This document shows, piece by piece, positions 22,773 through 37,282 of a DNA stretch of 64,000 bases. Position 1 is the stretch's first letter, and the number at the start of each line of letters is the position of its first letter. This stretch comes from Haematobia irritans (Eukaryota > Arthropoda > Insecta > Diptera > Muscidae). The notes under the pieces are model-generated. The model made no database searches. It saw only the letters and a list, made by a program, of their open reading frames with translations, and was not told the DNA's origin. The translations under genes were made by a program, and so were the position numbers. The DNA is taken from NCBI RefSeq assembly GCF_050003625.1, contig NC_134397.1:198545063-198609062 (forward strand), given 5' to 3'.

Positions 22773-24782
22773 TTATTCAACATAGTTCCCTTCAAGAGCG
22801 ATACACCGATTATAACGACCATCCAATTTTTTGATACCATTTTGGTAGTACTCCTTCTGTTTTGCCTCAAAATAGGCCTCAGTTTCGGCGATCACCTCTT
22901 CATTGCAGCCAAATTTTTTCCCTGCGAGCATCGTTTTGAGGTCTGAGAACAAGAAAAAGTCGCTGGGGCCCAGATCTGGAGAATACGGTGGGTGGGGAAG
23001 CAATTCGAAGCCCAATTCATGAATTTTTGCCATCGTTCTCAATGACTTGTGGCACGGTACGTTGTCTTGGTGGAAAAACACTTTTTATACCCTCCACCAT
23101 AGAAGGGGGGTATATTAACTTTGTCATTCCGTTTGTAACACATCGAAATATTGCTCTAAGACCCCATAAAGTATATATATTCTGGGTCGTGGTGAAATTC
23201 TGAGTCGATCTAAGTAGTCCGTCCGTCCGTCCGTCTGTTGAAATCACGCTAACTTCCGAACGAAACAAGCTATCGACTTTAAACTTGGCGCAAATAGTTG
23301 TTATTGAAGTAGGTCGGATGGTATTGAAAATGGGCCATATCGGTCCACTTTTATGTATAAATAGCCCCCATATAAACGGACCGTCAGATTTGGCTTGCGG
23401 AGCCTCAAAGAGAAGCAAATTTCATCCGATGTTGCTGAAATTTGGTACATGATGGTGGTATATGGTTTCTAACAACCATGCAAAAATTGGTTCACATCGG
23501 TCCATAATTATATATTGCCCCCATATAAACCGATCACCAGATTTGACCTCCGAAGCCTCTTAAAAGACCAAAATTCATCTGATTCAGTTGAAACTTGGAA
23601 CGTGATGTTAATATATGGCCTCAAACACCCATGCAAAAATTGGTCGATATCGGTCCATAATTATATATAGGCCCCATATAAACCGATCCCCAGATTTGAC
23701 CTCCGGAGCACCTTGGAAGAGCAAAATTCTTCCAATTCGGTTGAAATTTGGTACGTGATGTTAGTATAGGGTATCCAACAACCATGCAGGAATTGGTTCC
23801 TATCAGTCCATAATAATACATAGCTCCCATATAAACCGATCCCCAGATTTGACCTCGGGTGCCTTTTGGAGAAGCAAAATTCATCCGATCTGGTTGAAAT
23901 TTGGTACGTGGTGGTAGCATATGATATTTAACAACCGTGTGAGTTGAAATTTGTGGATGACAGTCTTTCGTAGAAGTTTCTACGCAATCCATGGTGGAGG
24001 GTACATAAGATTCGGCCTGGCCGAACTTACGGCGTATATACTTGTTTCTTCTTCATATTGGGCCGTTTTGCCGCGATTTCGACCTTCAAACGCTCCAATA
24101 ACGCCATATAATAGTCACTGTTGATGGTTTTTCCCTTTTCAAGATAATCGATAAAAATTATTCCATGCGCATCCCAAAAAACAAAGGCCATTACTTTGCC
24201 AGCGGACTTTTGAGTCTTTCCACGCTTCGGAGACGGTTCACCGGTCGCTGTTCACTCAGCCGACTGTCGATTGGACTCAGCAGTGTAGTGATGGAGCCAT
24301 GTTTCATACATTGTCACATATCGACGGAAAAACTCGGGTGTATTACGAGTTAACAGCTGCAAACACCGCTCAGAATCATCAACACGTTGTTGTTTTTGGT
24401 CAAATGTGAGCTTGCGCGGCATCCATTTTGCACAGAGCTTGCGCATATCCAAATATTGATGAATGATATGACCAACACGTTCCTTTGATATCTTTAAGGC
24501 CTCTGCTATCTCGATCAACTTCATTTTACAGTCATTCAAAATCATTTTGTGGATTTTTTTTTTTGATGTTTTCGTCGGTAACCACCTCTTTCGGGCGTAC
24601 ACTGCGTTCACCGTCCTCCGTGCTCATTTCACCACGCTTGAATTTTGCATACCAATCAATTATTGTTGATTTTCCTGGGGTAGAGTCCGGAAACTCATTA
24701 TCAAGCCAAGTTTTTGCTTCCACCGTATTTTTTCCCTTCAGAAAACAGTATTTTATCAAAACACGAAATTCCTTTTTTCCAT
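22773..24782 (-). pseudogene. mariner transposase, split and broken
   Basis: Start ATG at 24782 and stop TAA at 22773-22775. Lesions seen against copies 1, 3 and 4: one A lost from the AAAAAAA run just after the start; extra A bases in the run before IHK (near 24560); TGG to TGA after NRQSAE (near 24250); and a 958-bp HINE-C insertion just upstream of the second catalytic D (FHQDNVPCHK). The TMDE motif has become TMYE, so the first catalytic D is also lost. The third D (GPSDFF) remains. This is an inactive copy. Confidence 0.9.
23087..24044 (-). mobile_element. HINE-like element, subfamily C, copy 1
   Basis: Inserted in mariner 2, which gives its exact ends. Tail on the left (TACCCTCCACCAT, 23088-23100). 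Head on the right (ATGGTGGAGGGTA, 23991-24003, then GGCCTGGCCGAA and ACTTG). The two repeats are perfect complements. The flanking T-run is two bases longer in total than in the unfilled mariners, consistent with a TT target. It carries 153-bp-class modules and a GTCCGTCCGTCC tract near 23220. Confidence 0.78.
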
Positions 24783-24963
24783 TTTTTTCACAATAACAAA
24801 AGTTGCTTCACAAAAGACACTTTAGCTCACAAACTAATTGACTTACAGACATCAAATTTTGACACGAATCATTTGAAGGTTGGTACTATATAAAAATAAT
24901 ATGCATTTAATACTAGCGACGCCATCTATGTGTCAGACCGGGGACTTATCAGCCAACCTGTTA

Positions 24964-25487
24964 TTACAGAAGCAATTATTTTGTGGGTGCAACTCCAAAT
25001 TATAGCAGATATTTCAAGCAAAGTTTTTTTTTCTTAATTAGAAAAAATTAAAAAAAAGCGAAGATCAAAAATTCTCAAAATATGTCTTAGCTAATTTTTT
25101 AAACTTTTTTTCCAAAGATGCAATCTCTCATTTAATTTAAAGAATATTTCTTTAAACCAAAAATAATTTTCTGTATTCTAAGGAAAATTTTCTTACCTCA
25201 CAGACATAGACTTTAAAAGAGGAACGCAAATATCGACGAGTCGTTTTCTAAATGTAATGAAAAATTTTTAAAAAAAGATTATGCAATTTTTTATCTAAAA
25301 TTTATTGATAGTGTATAAATGGCTTGTTCTGAAATTTTTGTTGAATAAACTTTTATATTATTCCAATATATTCTTCAGGGTACAAAGGATTCAGAAGTCC
25401 GCTCTCTTCGATTCAATTTGCGATCATGTATTTCCCGTAGCTCATAGAGCAGTCGTGAAAGTTCATAAGTCATCTTTTGTTTTTTTA
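24964..25487. other. No gene recognised
   Basis: AT-rich sequence between mariner 2 and the next HINE-C. Nothing coding is supported. Confidence 0.5.
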
Positions 25488-25719
25488 TACCCTCCACCAT
25501 AGGAATGCGGGAGTATATTAACTGTGTCATTCCGTTTGTAACACATCGAAATATTGCTCTAAGACCCCATAAAGTATATATATTCTGGGTCGTGGTGAAA
25601 TTCTGAGTCGATCTAAGCATGTCCGTCCGTCTGTTGAAATCACGCTAACTTCCGAACGAAACAAGCTATCGACTTGAAACTTGGCACAAGTAGTTGTTAT
25701 TGATGTAGGTCGGATGGTA

Positions 25720-26070
25720 GGAGCCACCGTGGTGCAATGGTTAGCATGCCCGCCTTGCATACACAAGGTCGTGGGTTCGATTCCTGCTACGACCGAACAC
25801 CAACAAGTTTTTCAGCGGTGGATTATCCCACCTCAGTAATGCTGGTGACATTTCTGAGGGTTTCAAAGCTTCTCTAAGTGGTTTCACTGGAATGTGGAAC
25901 GCCGTTCGGACTCGGCTATAAAAAGGAGGTCCCTTGTCATTGAGCTTAACATGGAATCGGGCAGCACTCAGTGATAAGAGAGAAGTTCACCACTGTGGTA
26001 TCACAATGGACTGAATAGTCTAAGTGTGCCTGATACATCGGGCTGCCACATAACCTAACCTAACCTAACC
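25720..26070 (+). mobile_element. tRNA-derived SINE with perfect target duplication
   Basis: 351-bp full-length copy from GGAGCCACCGTGG to the CCTAACC tail. It is flanked by a perfect 14-bp duplication TAGGTCGGATGGTA (25706-25719 and 26071-26084) of the HINE-C module it entered. A and B boxes are intact. This copy fixes the family's exact ends and confirms retrotransposition. Confidence 0.95.
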
Positions 26071-26959
26071 TAGGTCGGATGGTATTGAAAATGGGCCATA
26101 TCGGTCCACTGTTACGTATAGCCCCGATATAAACGGACCCTCAGATTTGGCTTGCTGAGCCTCTAAGAGAATCATATTTCATACGATCCGGCTGAAATTT
26201 GGTACATGGAGTTGGTATATGGTTTCTAACAACCATGCAAACAATGGGCCATATCGGTCCACTTTTACGTATAGCCCCCATATAAACGGACCGTTAGATT
26301 TGGCTTGCAGAGCCTCTAAGAGAAGCATATTTCATCCGATGTTGCTGAAATTTGGTACATGATGTTGGTATATGGTTTCCAATAACCATGCAAAAATTGG
26401 TTCACATCGGTCCATAATTATATATAGCCCCCATATAAACCGATACCCAGATTTGGCTTGCGGAGCCTCAAAGAGAAGCAAATTTGATCCGATGTTACTG
26501 AAATTTGGTACATGATGTTGGTATATGGTTTCTAACAACCATGCAAAAATTGGTCCACATCGGTCCATAATTATATATAGCCCCCATATAAACCGATTCC
26601 CCGATTTGGCTTTCGGTGCCTCTAAGAGAAGCAAATTTCATCCGATCCGGCTGAAATTTGGTACATGGTATAAGTATATGGTCTCTAACAACCATGTACA
26701 AATTGGTCCATATCGGCCCATAATTACATATAGCCCCCATGTAACCCGATCCCCAGATTTGTCCTCCGGAGCCTTTTGGAGGAGCAACATTCGTCCGATC
26801 CGGTTGACATTTGGTACATGGTGTTAGTATATGGCCTTTAACAACCATGCCAAAATTGGTCCATATCGGTCTATAGTTATATATAGCCGATCCCCAATCA
26901 CACAAAAATTGGTCCATATCGGTTCATCATCATGGTTGCCACTCGAGGAAAAAATAATC

Positions 26960-27310
26960 TACCGAAAATTTATTACTATAGAAAATTTTGTCAAAATTTT
27001 ATTTCTATAGAAAATTTTGTCAAAATTTTTGTTCTAAAGAAAATTTTGTCAAAATTTTATTTCTATAGAAAATTTTGTAAAAAATTTATTTGTATAGAAA
27101 ATGTTGTCAAAATTTTATTTCTATAGAAAATTTTGTCAAAATTTTATTTCTATAAAAAATGTCAAAATTTTATTTCTATAGAAAAGTTTGTCAAAATTTT
27201 ATTTCTATAGAAAATTTTGTCCAAATTTTACTTCTATAGAAAATGTTGTCAAAATTTTATTTCTATAGGAACTTTTGACAAAATTTTATTTCTATAAAGA
27301 TTTTGTCAAA
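26960..27310 (+). repeat. 29-bp array, block 6 (inside HINE-C)
   Basis: About twelve 29-bp units inside HINE-C copy 2. The left edge carries the CTACCGAAAATTTAT remnant of the GGTAGA cap. Confidence 0.88.
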
Positions 27311-27599
27311 CTTAATTATATACGTATTTAATCGGCCTTTTTTAGTTTAATATGTACTACGTATGGACTACCTTGCAATTTAGAAGACGGTGTTAGGAAG
27401 TTTTAAGATACCTTGCCATCGGCAAGTGTTACCGCAATCCAAGTAATTCGATTGTGGATGACAGTCTTGAGTAAAAGTTTCTACGCAATCCATGGTGGAG
27501 GGTACATAAGCTTCGGCCTGGCCGAACTTACGGCCGTATATACTTGTTTTTCTTAAAGCAGAAAGTCCCAGCATCGACGTTTGCAAAGTGCCACATTTT

Positions 27600-28290
27600 T
27601 CGTAAAATCCTTGAAAAAATTCAAATTTTTAATGAAAACTTATTTTGGCCCTATCTCTTTAAATATGCATCCTAGAGCGAAAAGGACGTTAATTCATGAC
27701 CACCCCCAAAGAATCAAAATGTCAATGGAAATCTTCGAAAAATTCACATTTTTACATGAAAAAACTTATTTTACCATATCTTCCAAAGCGAAAATGACGT
27801 TAATTCGTGAACACGCCCAAAAAATCAAAATTTTGGTAGAAATTTTCGAAAAATTCAAAATTTAATTTGAAAAACTTATTTTGGTCCTATCTCCGTAAAT
27901 ATGCGTCCTAGAACAAAAAGGACGTTAATTCGTGACCACCCCCAAAAAAATCAAAATTTTGGTAGAAATCTTCGAAAAATTCAAAATTTAATTTGAAAAA
28001 CTTACTTTGGCCATATCTATTTAAATATGCGTCGTAGAGCGAAAAGGACGTTTATTCGTGACCAAAAAATCAAAATTTTGGTAGAAGTCCTCGAAAAATT
28101 AAAATTTTTATATGAATTTGTTTTTTTGACCATATATTCTAGAGCTAAAATAACGTACATTCGTGACCACCTTCAAAAAATCAAAATGTCAATGGAAATC
28201 CTTGAAACAAATTAAAAACTTAATTTGGCCATATCTCCTTTAATATGCATCCTAGAGCGAAACAGACGTCAATTCTTCCAAATTCAAAAA
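27600..28290 (+). repeat. Degenerate tandem repeat of about 110-126 bp
   Basis: Five diverged units, each with a GACGTTAATTCGTGACCACC block, AATCAAAATTTTGGTAG, TTCGAAAAATTCAAA and TTTGGCCATATCT. The GACGT landmark falls near 27684, 27795, 27919, 28045 and 28153. Not seen elsewhere in the window. Short frames inside are not convincing genes. Confidence 0.8.
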
Positions 28291-29220
28291 GTGATCTTCT
28301 TTATTTAAATTTTTATGCCTTTTGTATATGGCTTGACTTCTTTGGTTTTCTTCTATTGATTCATTCGTATACACAAACGAACGAAAATGAATACAAATAA
28401 TTTACAAACAATTCATTCTAATTTATGCAAAATATTTCGATAGTGAACTCAATCCACTAAAAATTGGATTTTTACATGCAATCATCTTTGAGTTTTAATA
28501 TAAATTCCAATCGTTTGTCTTTATGTCCAAAAACCATGCCACAAACCCTCCCATTTAAAAGAGGAATAGAATCCGAACACGAAATACTAAATTATATATT
28601 TTTGAGAACTCCCCCCAACCCACAAAAAAAGGCATATCAGAGCAAATCAACAATCGTTTGAAATGAAATACATTTGAAAATGACGATGAATTCCGATAAT
28701 AATTTAATTGGCTTTAAAAGAATTAAATGTGTATTTATTAAAAATACATCAGTCTCAGGCCTACATTCAGAAATAGCAACAAAAACCAAAATGATCGAAA
28801 AAACATTCATAAATGATGAATGCACAAATCAAATGTTCGAAAGAATAAAATGATATGTTTGAACAAAATAAAAAAGCGAAAAATAAGCGTTTAAATGCAA
28901 TTTTATTAGGAACTCTTAAGTTTTTGGTTTTAAGAAAATACGAGGGCCAAATTCGAAATTTCCTGGGAGCGAGAGGCAACATGACGGACCAGCAGAAGTA
29001 GACAATTAACATTAAAGATAAAATTAAAACAAGTAAGCAAAGCAGAAAGTCAGGTGGGGCGTGGTGTTTTTGGTACATCATACCCTAAAACACCCCTAAA
29101 CATAAGTATTATTGACATAGGTTTGGGAGATAAACCGCATGCTAATGGGAGTTTTATCAAAATCTCAACAGAAATGTCTGATATTAGGAGCTAAAGTTGA
29201 TTCTGCACTCCATTACTAAA
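28291..29220. other. No gene recognised
   Basis: AT-rich. A 104-codon minus-strand frame (28767-29081) has hydrophobic stretches but no recognisable family, splice context or codon signal, so I do not call it. Confidence 0.45.
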
Positions 29221-29221
29221 A

Positions 29222-30615
29222 ACTCTATAGAAAATTTTCACAAATTTTTCTATAGAAATAAAATGTTGACCAAATTTTCTACAGAAATAAAATTTTGACA
29301 AAATTTTCTATAGAAATAAAATTTTGACAAAATTTTCTATAGAAATAAAATGTTGACAAAATTTTATATATATATTAGAAATAAAATTTTGCAAAAAATT
29401 TTATATAGAAACAAAATTTTGACAAAAGAGATATGTTTGTACGAATTTATTTCGGCATATGCCGGCTATCATGCAAAACCTTTTTTCGGAAGGTTCAAGT
29501 GTGGTTCATTGTTGGGTTTAATGAACTGTCTGAACTTATTCTGATAATTGGTTGATAGTTTTGCTGCAAGTAGAGGATGCTGATGAGGAATGTGGTAATT
29601 CCGACACGTTCGTCCATCCAAAAATCTTGCAGTCTATAGGGCTTTGCCCAAATAAATTTGACAAACATTCTTTTCCTCTGTTGGTTAAGCTACACTTGTA
29701 GTTTAGGCAATGCATGGTTTTAAGCTGAAATCAAAAACAACAACAATGCTTAAAGAACAAAACCAACAATAACAAAACAAAACGAATGAAATAAAATTTT
29801 GACAAAATTTTCTAAAGAAACAACATTTTGACAAAATTTTCTAAAGAAACAAAATGTTAACAAAATTTTGTAAAGAAATAAAATTTTGGCCAAATTTTCT
29901 TTAAAAATAAAATTTTGGCAAAATGTTCTGTAGAAACAAAATGTTCACAAAATTGTTTAAAGAAATAAATTTTTCTATAGAAACAGCATTTTTCAAAATT
30001 TTTCTATAGAAATAAATTTTGCAACCGTTTTCTATAGAAATAAAAATTTTCTATAGAAATAAAATTTGGACAAAATTTTGTATAGAACAAAAAATTTGCA
30101 CAAAATTTTCTATTGAAATAAAATTTTGACAAAATATTCTATAGAAATAAATATTTCTATAGAAACACAATTTTGCAAAATTTTTCTATAGAAATAAATT
30201 TTGCAAAAGTTTTCTACAGAAATAAAAATTTTCTATAGAAATAAAATGTTGACAAAATTTTCTATAGAAACAAAATTTTCAAAAATTTACTATAGAAATG
30301 ATAAAATTGATAAAATTTTCTATAGAAATAAAATTTTGACAAAATTTTCGATAGGAACAGAATTTTGCAAAATTTTTCTATAGAAATAAATTTTGCGAAG
30401 GTTTTCTATAGAAATAAAAATTTTCTATAGAAATAAAATTTTGACAAAATTTTCTATAGAAATAAAATTTTGACAAAATTTTCTATAGAAATAACATTTT
30501 TACAAAATTAGCTATAGAAATAAAAATTTTCAAAATTTTTCTATAGAAATAACATTTTTCAGAAATCTTCTACAGAAATACAATTTTGACAAAATGTTCT
30601 ATAGAAATAAAGTTG
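29222..30615 (-). repeat. 29-bp arrays (blocks 7 and 8) around core D3
   Basis: Reverse-orientation array at 29222-29430, then core sequence at 29433-29790 with one arm (CGTCCATCC, GGGCTTTGCCC, TTAAGCTGAAAT), then reverse array to 30615. The core contains GGCATATGCCGGCTATCATG followed by CAAAACC, the counterpart of the DD41D target near 54030. Confidence 0.85.
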
Positions 30616-30618
30616 AAA

Positions 30619-30884
<266 letters not shown>

Positions 30885-31930
30885 GGATTTTAAATACTAC
30901 AAATATATACTGCACAAACGCACTTCGTATATTCTCATTTGTAAATCCATCTGAAAAAAAACCAAACTCACCCAAAACCAAAAACATAAAGGCTACCAAT
31001 AAATGTTGCTACCAAAAGAAGGGACACAAAATTGTGTAGAACCCAAGAAAACCAAAAAATCTTCAAACAAAATAAAAACCAAAACGATTGATATCAAATA
31101 AGTATGATTAGAATTAAATTTATAAATATTTTGTTGGTGTTATTGTTCTTTAAATACACACGAAATTGAGCTCGAATCTTCATGAAATCAAGAATGAAAC
31201 GCATACCAAAAAGGGATTCGTCCTCTAGGTTTTAAAGTTGCAGGTCTACTACTGAAGCGGCGAGTAGCCTGTTGCACGGTTTCTTGGCGTTTTTCTGCTT
31301 GTTTTAGGGTCAGTCCGTGTCTAGAGTAGGCTCACATTCCTTTTAAATGTTCGGTGCATGGCATAATATTCCTTCGCAAATCCATCGCATTGATGGTGAA
31401 TGAATGGATGGATCACCAATCCACATTTGTTGCACGTATTTGAAAATGAGTTTGATACATTTTTGAATGATGTGTGGCTGTGGTCAATAATTTTGTGAGG
31501 GTGCCGCCAAATCATTTTTTTGCCTGTTTTCATTTGCTTGAATTTTGTCTGCTGCTGTTGTTCTTATTGAACTTTTTTTGTCAAAATGTTTTTTTGTCTG
31601 TTTAATTCTTGGATATTGGTCACCATCAACGCCACCCGTAAGGAATAAAGTCATAGTGAAACCAACGTAAAAACTAATGCATATTAAAAGAATTCTTTGT
31701 GACCACTACACCCGGTCATGATTAGACAAAATGAGGAATGATAAACTTAATAAAAAGTGCACTGAGAAAGACATGACCGTGAGGTCAAAGATTTCATGTC
31801 CTTAAAATACGAATTCAAATTTTGCTTAGCATTAAAGTCGCATTTCTCTGATGTAAAGTTGTTTTCCTTGTCCAAAAGTCTTGAATAAAGTTGTCTTGTC
31901 CTTATAGTTAAGTGATTCGACTTTAAAATA
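30885..31930. other. No gene recognised
   Basis: Mixed AT-rich sequence. A segment near 31765-31920 (GTGAGGTCAAAGATTTCATG and beyond) reappears diverged at 58400-58560, so at least part is an interspersed repeat. No gene is supported. Confidence 0.5.
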
Positions 31931-31934
31931 ATAG

Positions 31935-33855
<1,921 letters not shown>

Positions 33856-33899
<44 letters not shown>
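33856..33899. repeat. Short (TA)n tract at array end
   Basis: About 44 bp of TA directly after TTTTATTTCTA, ending the block 9 array. It is the third TA expansion located at the array's CTATAG site. Confidence 0.95.
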
Positions 33900-33901
<2 letters not shown>

Positions 33902-35751
33902 CTTCAATATATACACCCAACTGGAGTTAAGTAAAGATGATTTGAGAAACTATTTTGCTAAATTTTTACAAAACTAATTTATCGTAATATTTTGTATCCT
34001 CATCATAGGGTATCCTTGATGTCGTTGTTACCTATGCCGCTGCCTCTAGAATTGTTCGTTAATTTCTTTCTCGTGCAGCATTTAAGAATTTTTATAGATA
34101 GAATTTTCTTTAAATGCTTTAAGATCGAACCTCAAGAGCGGGAGGGAGACAATCAAAAGTTCTAAAAAGGTTCAAGGATATTTATCATTGTCCAATTGGT
34201 TTGTCTCTAGCTTAGTTCATTCAACCTAGCCATGAATTCCGAACAAAAAACGAGACGAGTCCCTCAAAAAAAAAAACAAAATTCTGGATGGCACGGTATG
34301 GCTTGTTGTTTTTTTTCACCCTAAACGGAAATATCAAATGTTTGTTAAATGTTTCATAATAATTACAAACTATACACAAAATTAATATGTCTGCACAAAA
34401 TTTCCAGAAAAAAATCCATCTTTTTGCTACTAAAAACAAAAGTATAAAAATAAGAAAAATATCAAATAGAAGTACAACATTGAGTGGCATGTGCCATTTA
34501 AGAAAAAAATGGGGGAAACAAAATATAGTACCAAGACTTTTAGTTGACATACCAATTACAGCTGCTATACAATTGTTTTTAAAATCCTTTAAAGGATAAA
34601 ACATGGAACTCAACTCTTTTTCTAAAACAAATCAAGGAAGGTGTCAATCTTATAAAGTCTAAAATTTCACTGACTCCTCTTCCATCGACAAATGACAAAA
34701 AATTTTGTTTTTGCAGATGTCAATTTCAAGATCAATATTGCGCAAAACTATCCCTCTCTCTCTCAACCTTGTATCCTTGCCAATTTTTTCAAACCTTCAA
34801 TTGTCGGCATGCGGTTGAGTACTCTTCAAGACTTCACACACTTGAAGGCGCGACGCATGCGCATGCTTCTATCCTTTAAACAATCAACACAAGGTGCATT
34901 TTGGACATGTGCCTAAAGTGTATTGATCTATAAATGCCTCTCTTTACAAATCCTTTGTCTATTGTCTTTTGCTTCCCGGTAATAGAATATTAAATTCAAG
35001 GTTATTTACTTATTGATAGGTTTCTAGTTGAAGTAAAATATTATTGAACAAGATACGAAGAGGATCTAATTAAATATTCCTACAGAAAGAATAGTAAAAT
35101 AGAGAAGCGTTCTAACTTTTACTTTTTTTTGGTATTGTGACGCTGAGGGGATTTATGAGATTATCGTTTGTAATTACCTTAATTGCAAAAGTCAATTTGA
35201 TTTGCTTAGAACTACCTTGGTTTTGACACTAACTATCGTTCTCAAGGTTAACTTAGCCGTTGCTCTCTGCATATTAGGTTAGACTGTTATTGAATTTTTT
35301 GGGGCTGGGTTAAATAAACAAGGCAAGCATAATACCGAACAAAGGCATGGCCGGTTCCGAAGATTTTGATTTTACACCAGAAATTTTATTTTGGACCATA
35401 TTTTTTCGAAAATCGGACCAAAATTCTCCCCAAATTTTCAATTTTGCAGAAAAATGCCTTAAATTAGCGGTTGACATAGGAATCAAAAGGTCGACTTTTC
35501 AACTCTTTTTAAATTTTGAAAAAAATAGCCTTTTGGAAAAGGTCGAATTTTAAAGTCAATTTTAGTCAAAATTGACTTTAAAAATCGAAGTCAAAAAGTT
35601 GACTTAAACTTTCGACATAGAGGTAATTAGAGAGGTAGACTTAGAGGTAATTAGAGAGCGGCCACAACATTCACGCATTTGGCTTATATTGGCATTGTCA
35701 TTCTCCAGATTTGAATTCTTGAGAGAATACAATGGATTTCCGAAATTCCAT
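33900..35751. other. No gene recognised
   Basis: A 130-codon minus-strand frame (34221-34613) has several hydrophobic stretches but matches no family I know and overlaps an open frame on the other strand. 35340-35630 contains repeats of AAATCGAAGTCAAAAAGTTGAC type. I support no gene. Confidence 0.45.
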
Positions 35752-36850
35752 TCAATTTCCATATGATCACCTCCAACATGCTTCAAGAGCAGTGTTGCCA
35801 GTATTTTCCGAGCTCTTGTCCCCAAAATGGATCGCTTTTATCCCCAAAAATCCCCAATTTAATTTAAAATTCCCCATAAAAATCCCCAAGAATTTTTTGG
35901 CAAGTTTTTTGAAAAAAAAAGTAAACAAATAGACTCTGCTGTAGAAAATCCGTACAAAATTAAAAAAAAAAAAAAAAAACATTTTAAATAAATAAAATAA
36001 AAATGTGCAATTGAATGAAGATTTCAAAACACAAAACCACGAGACGGGTGCTCAAAATATCATCCGATACCAGCCCCCATCAGAGTTAATTATTGGTATA
36101 AAGAGTCATCGGGTCATCTTATGCAAATCCTCGCTCGAGAAATAAAAATGGGAGTTCGGTCAACATATAGTCAAGAAATAAAATTGACTTATCGATCAAA
36201 ATGCGTTACAGTCCCGATATGAACTCTACTCTGTATGTGAGGGATATGGGATACATGTTCAAAATCAGTGATGTACGCATATGAGTCCTTACGAAATAAT
36301 TTCACAATATTAAAAAATTTCTTAAGAAAAGAGTAAATTGTAAAGAAGCTCTTGGGCCACCCAAATAAATTCCGTGGAATAAAGAGGAGGAAAGTTTTTT
36401 TATTTTTTTGAGAATCTCTGTACTTCTTTAAGCCTTTTTTAAGCATGTAAAGAATTTCATATAAACCATAGTTCTTACTGTGATAATTACTCGTATACTG
36501 AACAAATATCGAAAATTCTCCACAAAAATCCCCAAATTTGTGGAAATTCCCCACCAAATCCCCAAGTCTCCAACTCAAAAATTTTGTCCCCATCCACGAA
36601 AAAATATCCCCGAATTAGGGAAAAATCCCCAATACTGGCAATACTGTTCAAGAGCACCATGTTACTTTAACAGCGACCATGTAGCATTTTTGTCGCACAA
36701 ATAATCTATTCTTGTCAGATACATAATTTCCGAGAAAAGAATATGGTTTCGACAAACATGCTACATGTTTTCCGTAAAACAGTATAATTTTGCTCATGGA
36801 ACATGGATGGTATCATTTTGCTCTTGGAACATGGATTCCTTCTCTGCGTG
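35752..36850. mobile_element. MITE of family G, copy 3, split by a hAT
   Basis: The left part (ATATGATCACCTCCAACATG) and right part (CAAGAGCACCATGTTAC ... CCTTCTCTGCGTG before TA) match family G copies at 4114 and 8216. A hAT element separates them at 35790-36646. Confidence 0.65.
35790..36646. mobile_element. Non-autonomous hAT-like element 2
   Basis: 857 bp. Ends CAGTGTTGCCAGTATT and the inverse of CAGTATTGCCAGTATT. Flanked by a perfect 8-bp duplication TTCAAGAG (35782-35789 and 36647-36654). Subterminal regions are rich in AAATCCCCAA motifs in both orientations. No transposase was found. Confidence 0.88.
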
Positions 36851-36852
36851 TA

Positions 36853-37280
36853 CTATTCCACTTCTTGCGCACATTCGAATATAGGAGTTCAAATTATCCA
36901 AAAAGATATAAAACCTGACCCAAGAGCTAAAAGGCGAAATTTTCATTCGATTTTCTGTGATTGAAATGGTATCTAATCCCACACTGAACAAAAGCATTCA
37001 CGGTTCCAAAGATTTTGTCTTTACCCTAATGATATTGATATTAATTCTGAGTCAAAGAAAAATTTCAGTTTTGCGTGCTTGATTCTAGGAAACAAATTTC
37101 AAATTGTATAAAAATACAATTTGTATAAAAACTGTGATATAATATAATTATGTATATAAATATAAATTTTGAGGAAATAATTTTACGAAATCCCCTAGAA
37201 GTCCATAAGTTTTGACGAAACGTTGGCATAAAAATGTAAAAAGGTTTTTTTCTTTACATCCAATTAGCTAAATTAAATAT
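36853..37280. other. Interspersed repeat piece, no gene
   Basis: 36940-37020 (GGTATCTAATCCCACACTGA with CGGTTCCAAAGATTTTG) is the inverse of 58800-58880 inside hAT 3's neighbourhood. The remainder is AT-rich and unrecognised. Confidence 0.5.
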
Positions 37281-37282
37281 AA

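Larger units (their letters stand above)
22708..24961 (-). mobile_element. mariner (irritans subfamily), copy 2, interrupted
   Basis: Ends ACAGGTTGGCTGATAAGTCC and its inverse, flanked by TA (22706-22707 and 24962-24963). About 1.3 kb of mariner is split by a HINE-C element at 23087-24044. Confidence 0.92.
25488..27547 (-). mobile_element. HINE-like element, subfamily C, copy 2
   Basis: Tail repeat TACCCTCCACCAT (25488-25500) and head repeat ATGGTGGAGGGTA (27492-27504) are perfect complements. The interior has 153-bp-class modules, a SINE (25720-26070) and, unlike copy 1, a 29-bp array with its GGTAGA-type cap (about 26940-27310). The copy at 43773-45709 has the array at the same internal place, so the two form one subfamily. 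Confidence 0.75.

Noticed and set aside
28767..29081. 104-codon minus-strand frame as a gene
   Set aside because: No recognisable domain, no supporting splice or promoter context, composition as expected for AT-rich DNA.
34221..34613. 130-codon hydrophobic frame on the minus strand as a membrane protein gene
   Set aside because: No family match, an overlapping open frame on the other strand, and T-rich DNA gives hydrophobic codons by composition.
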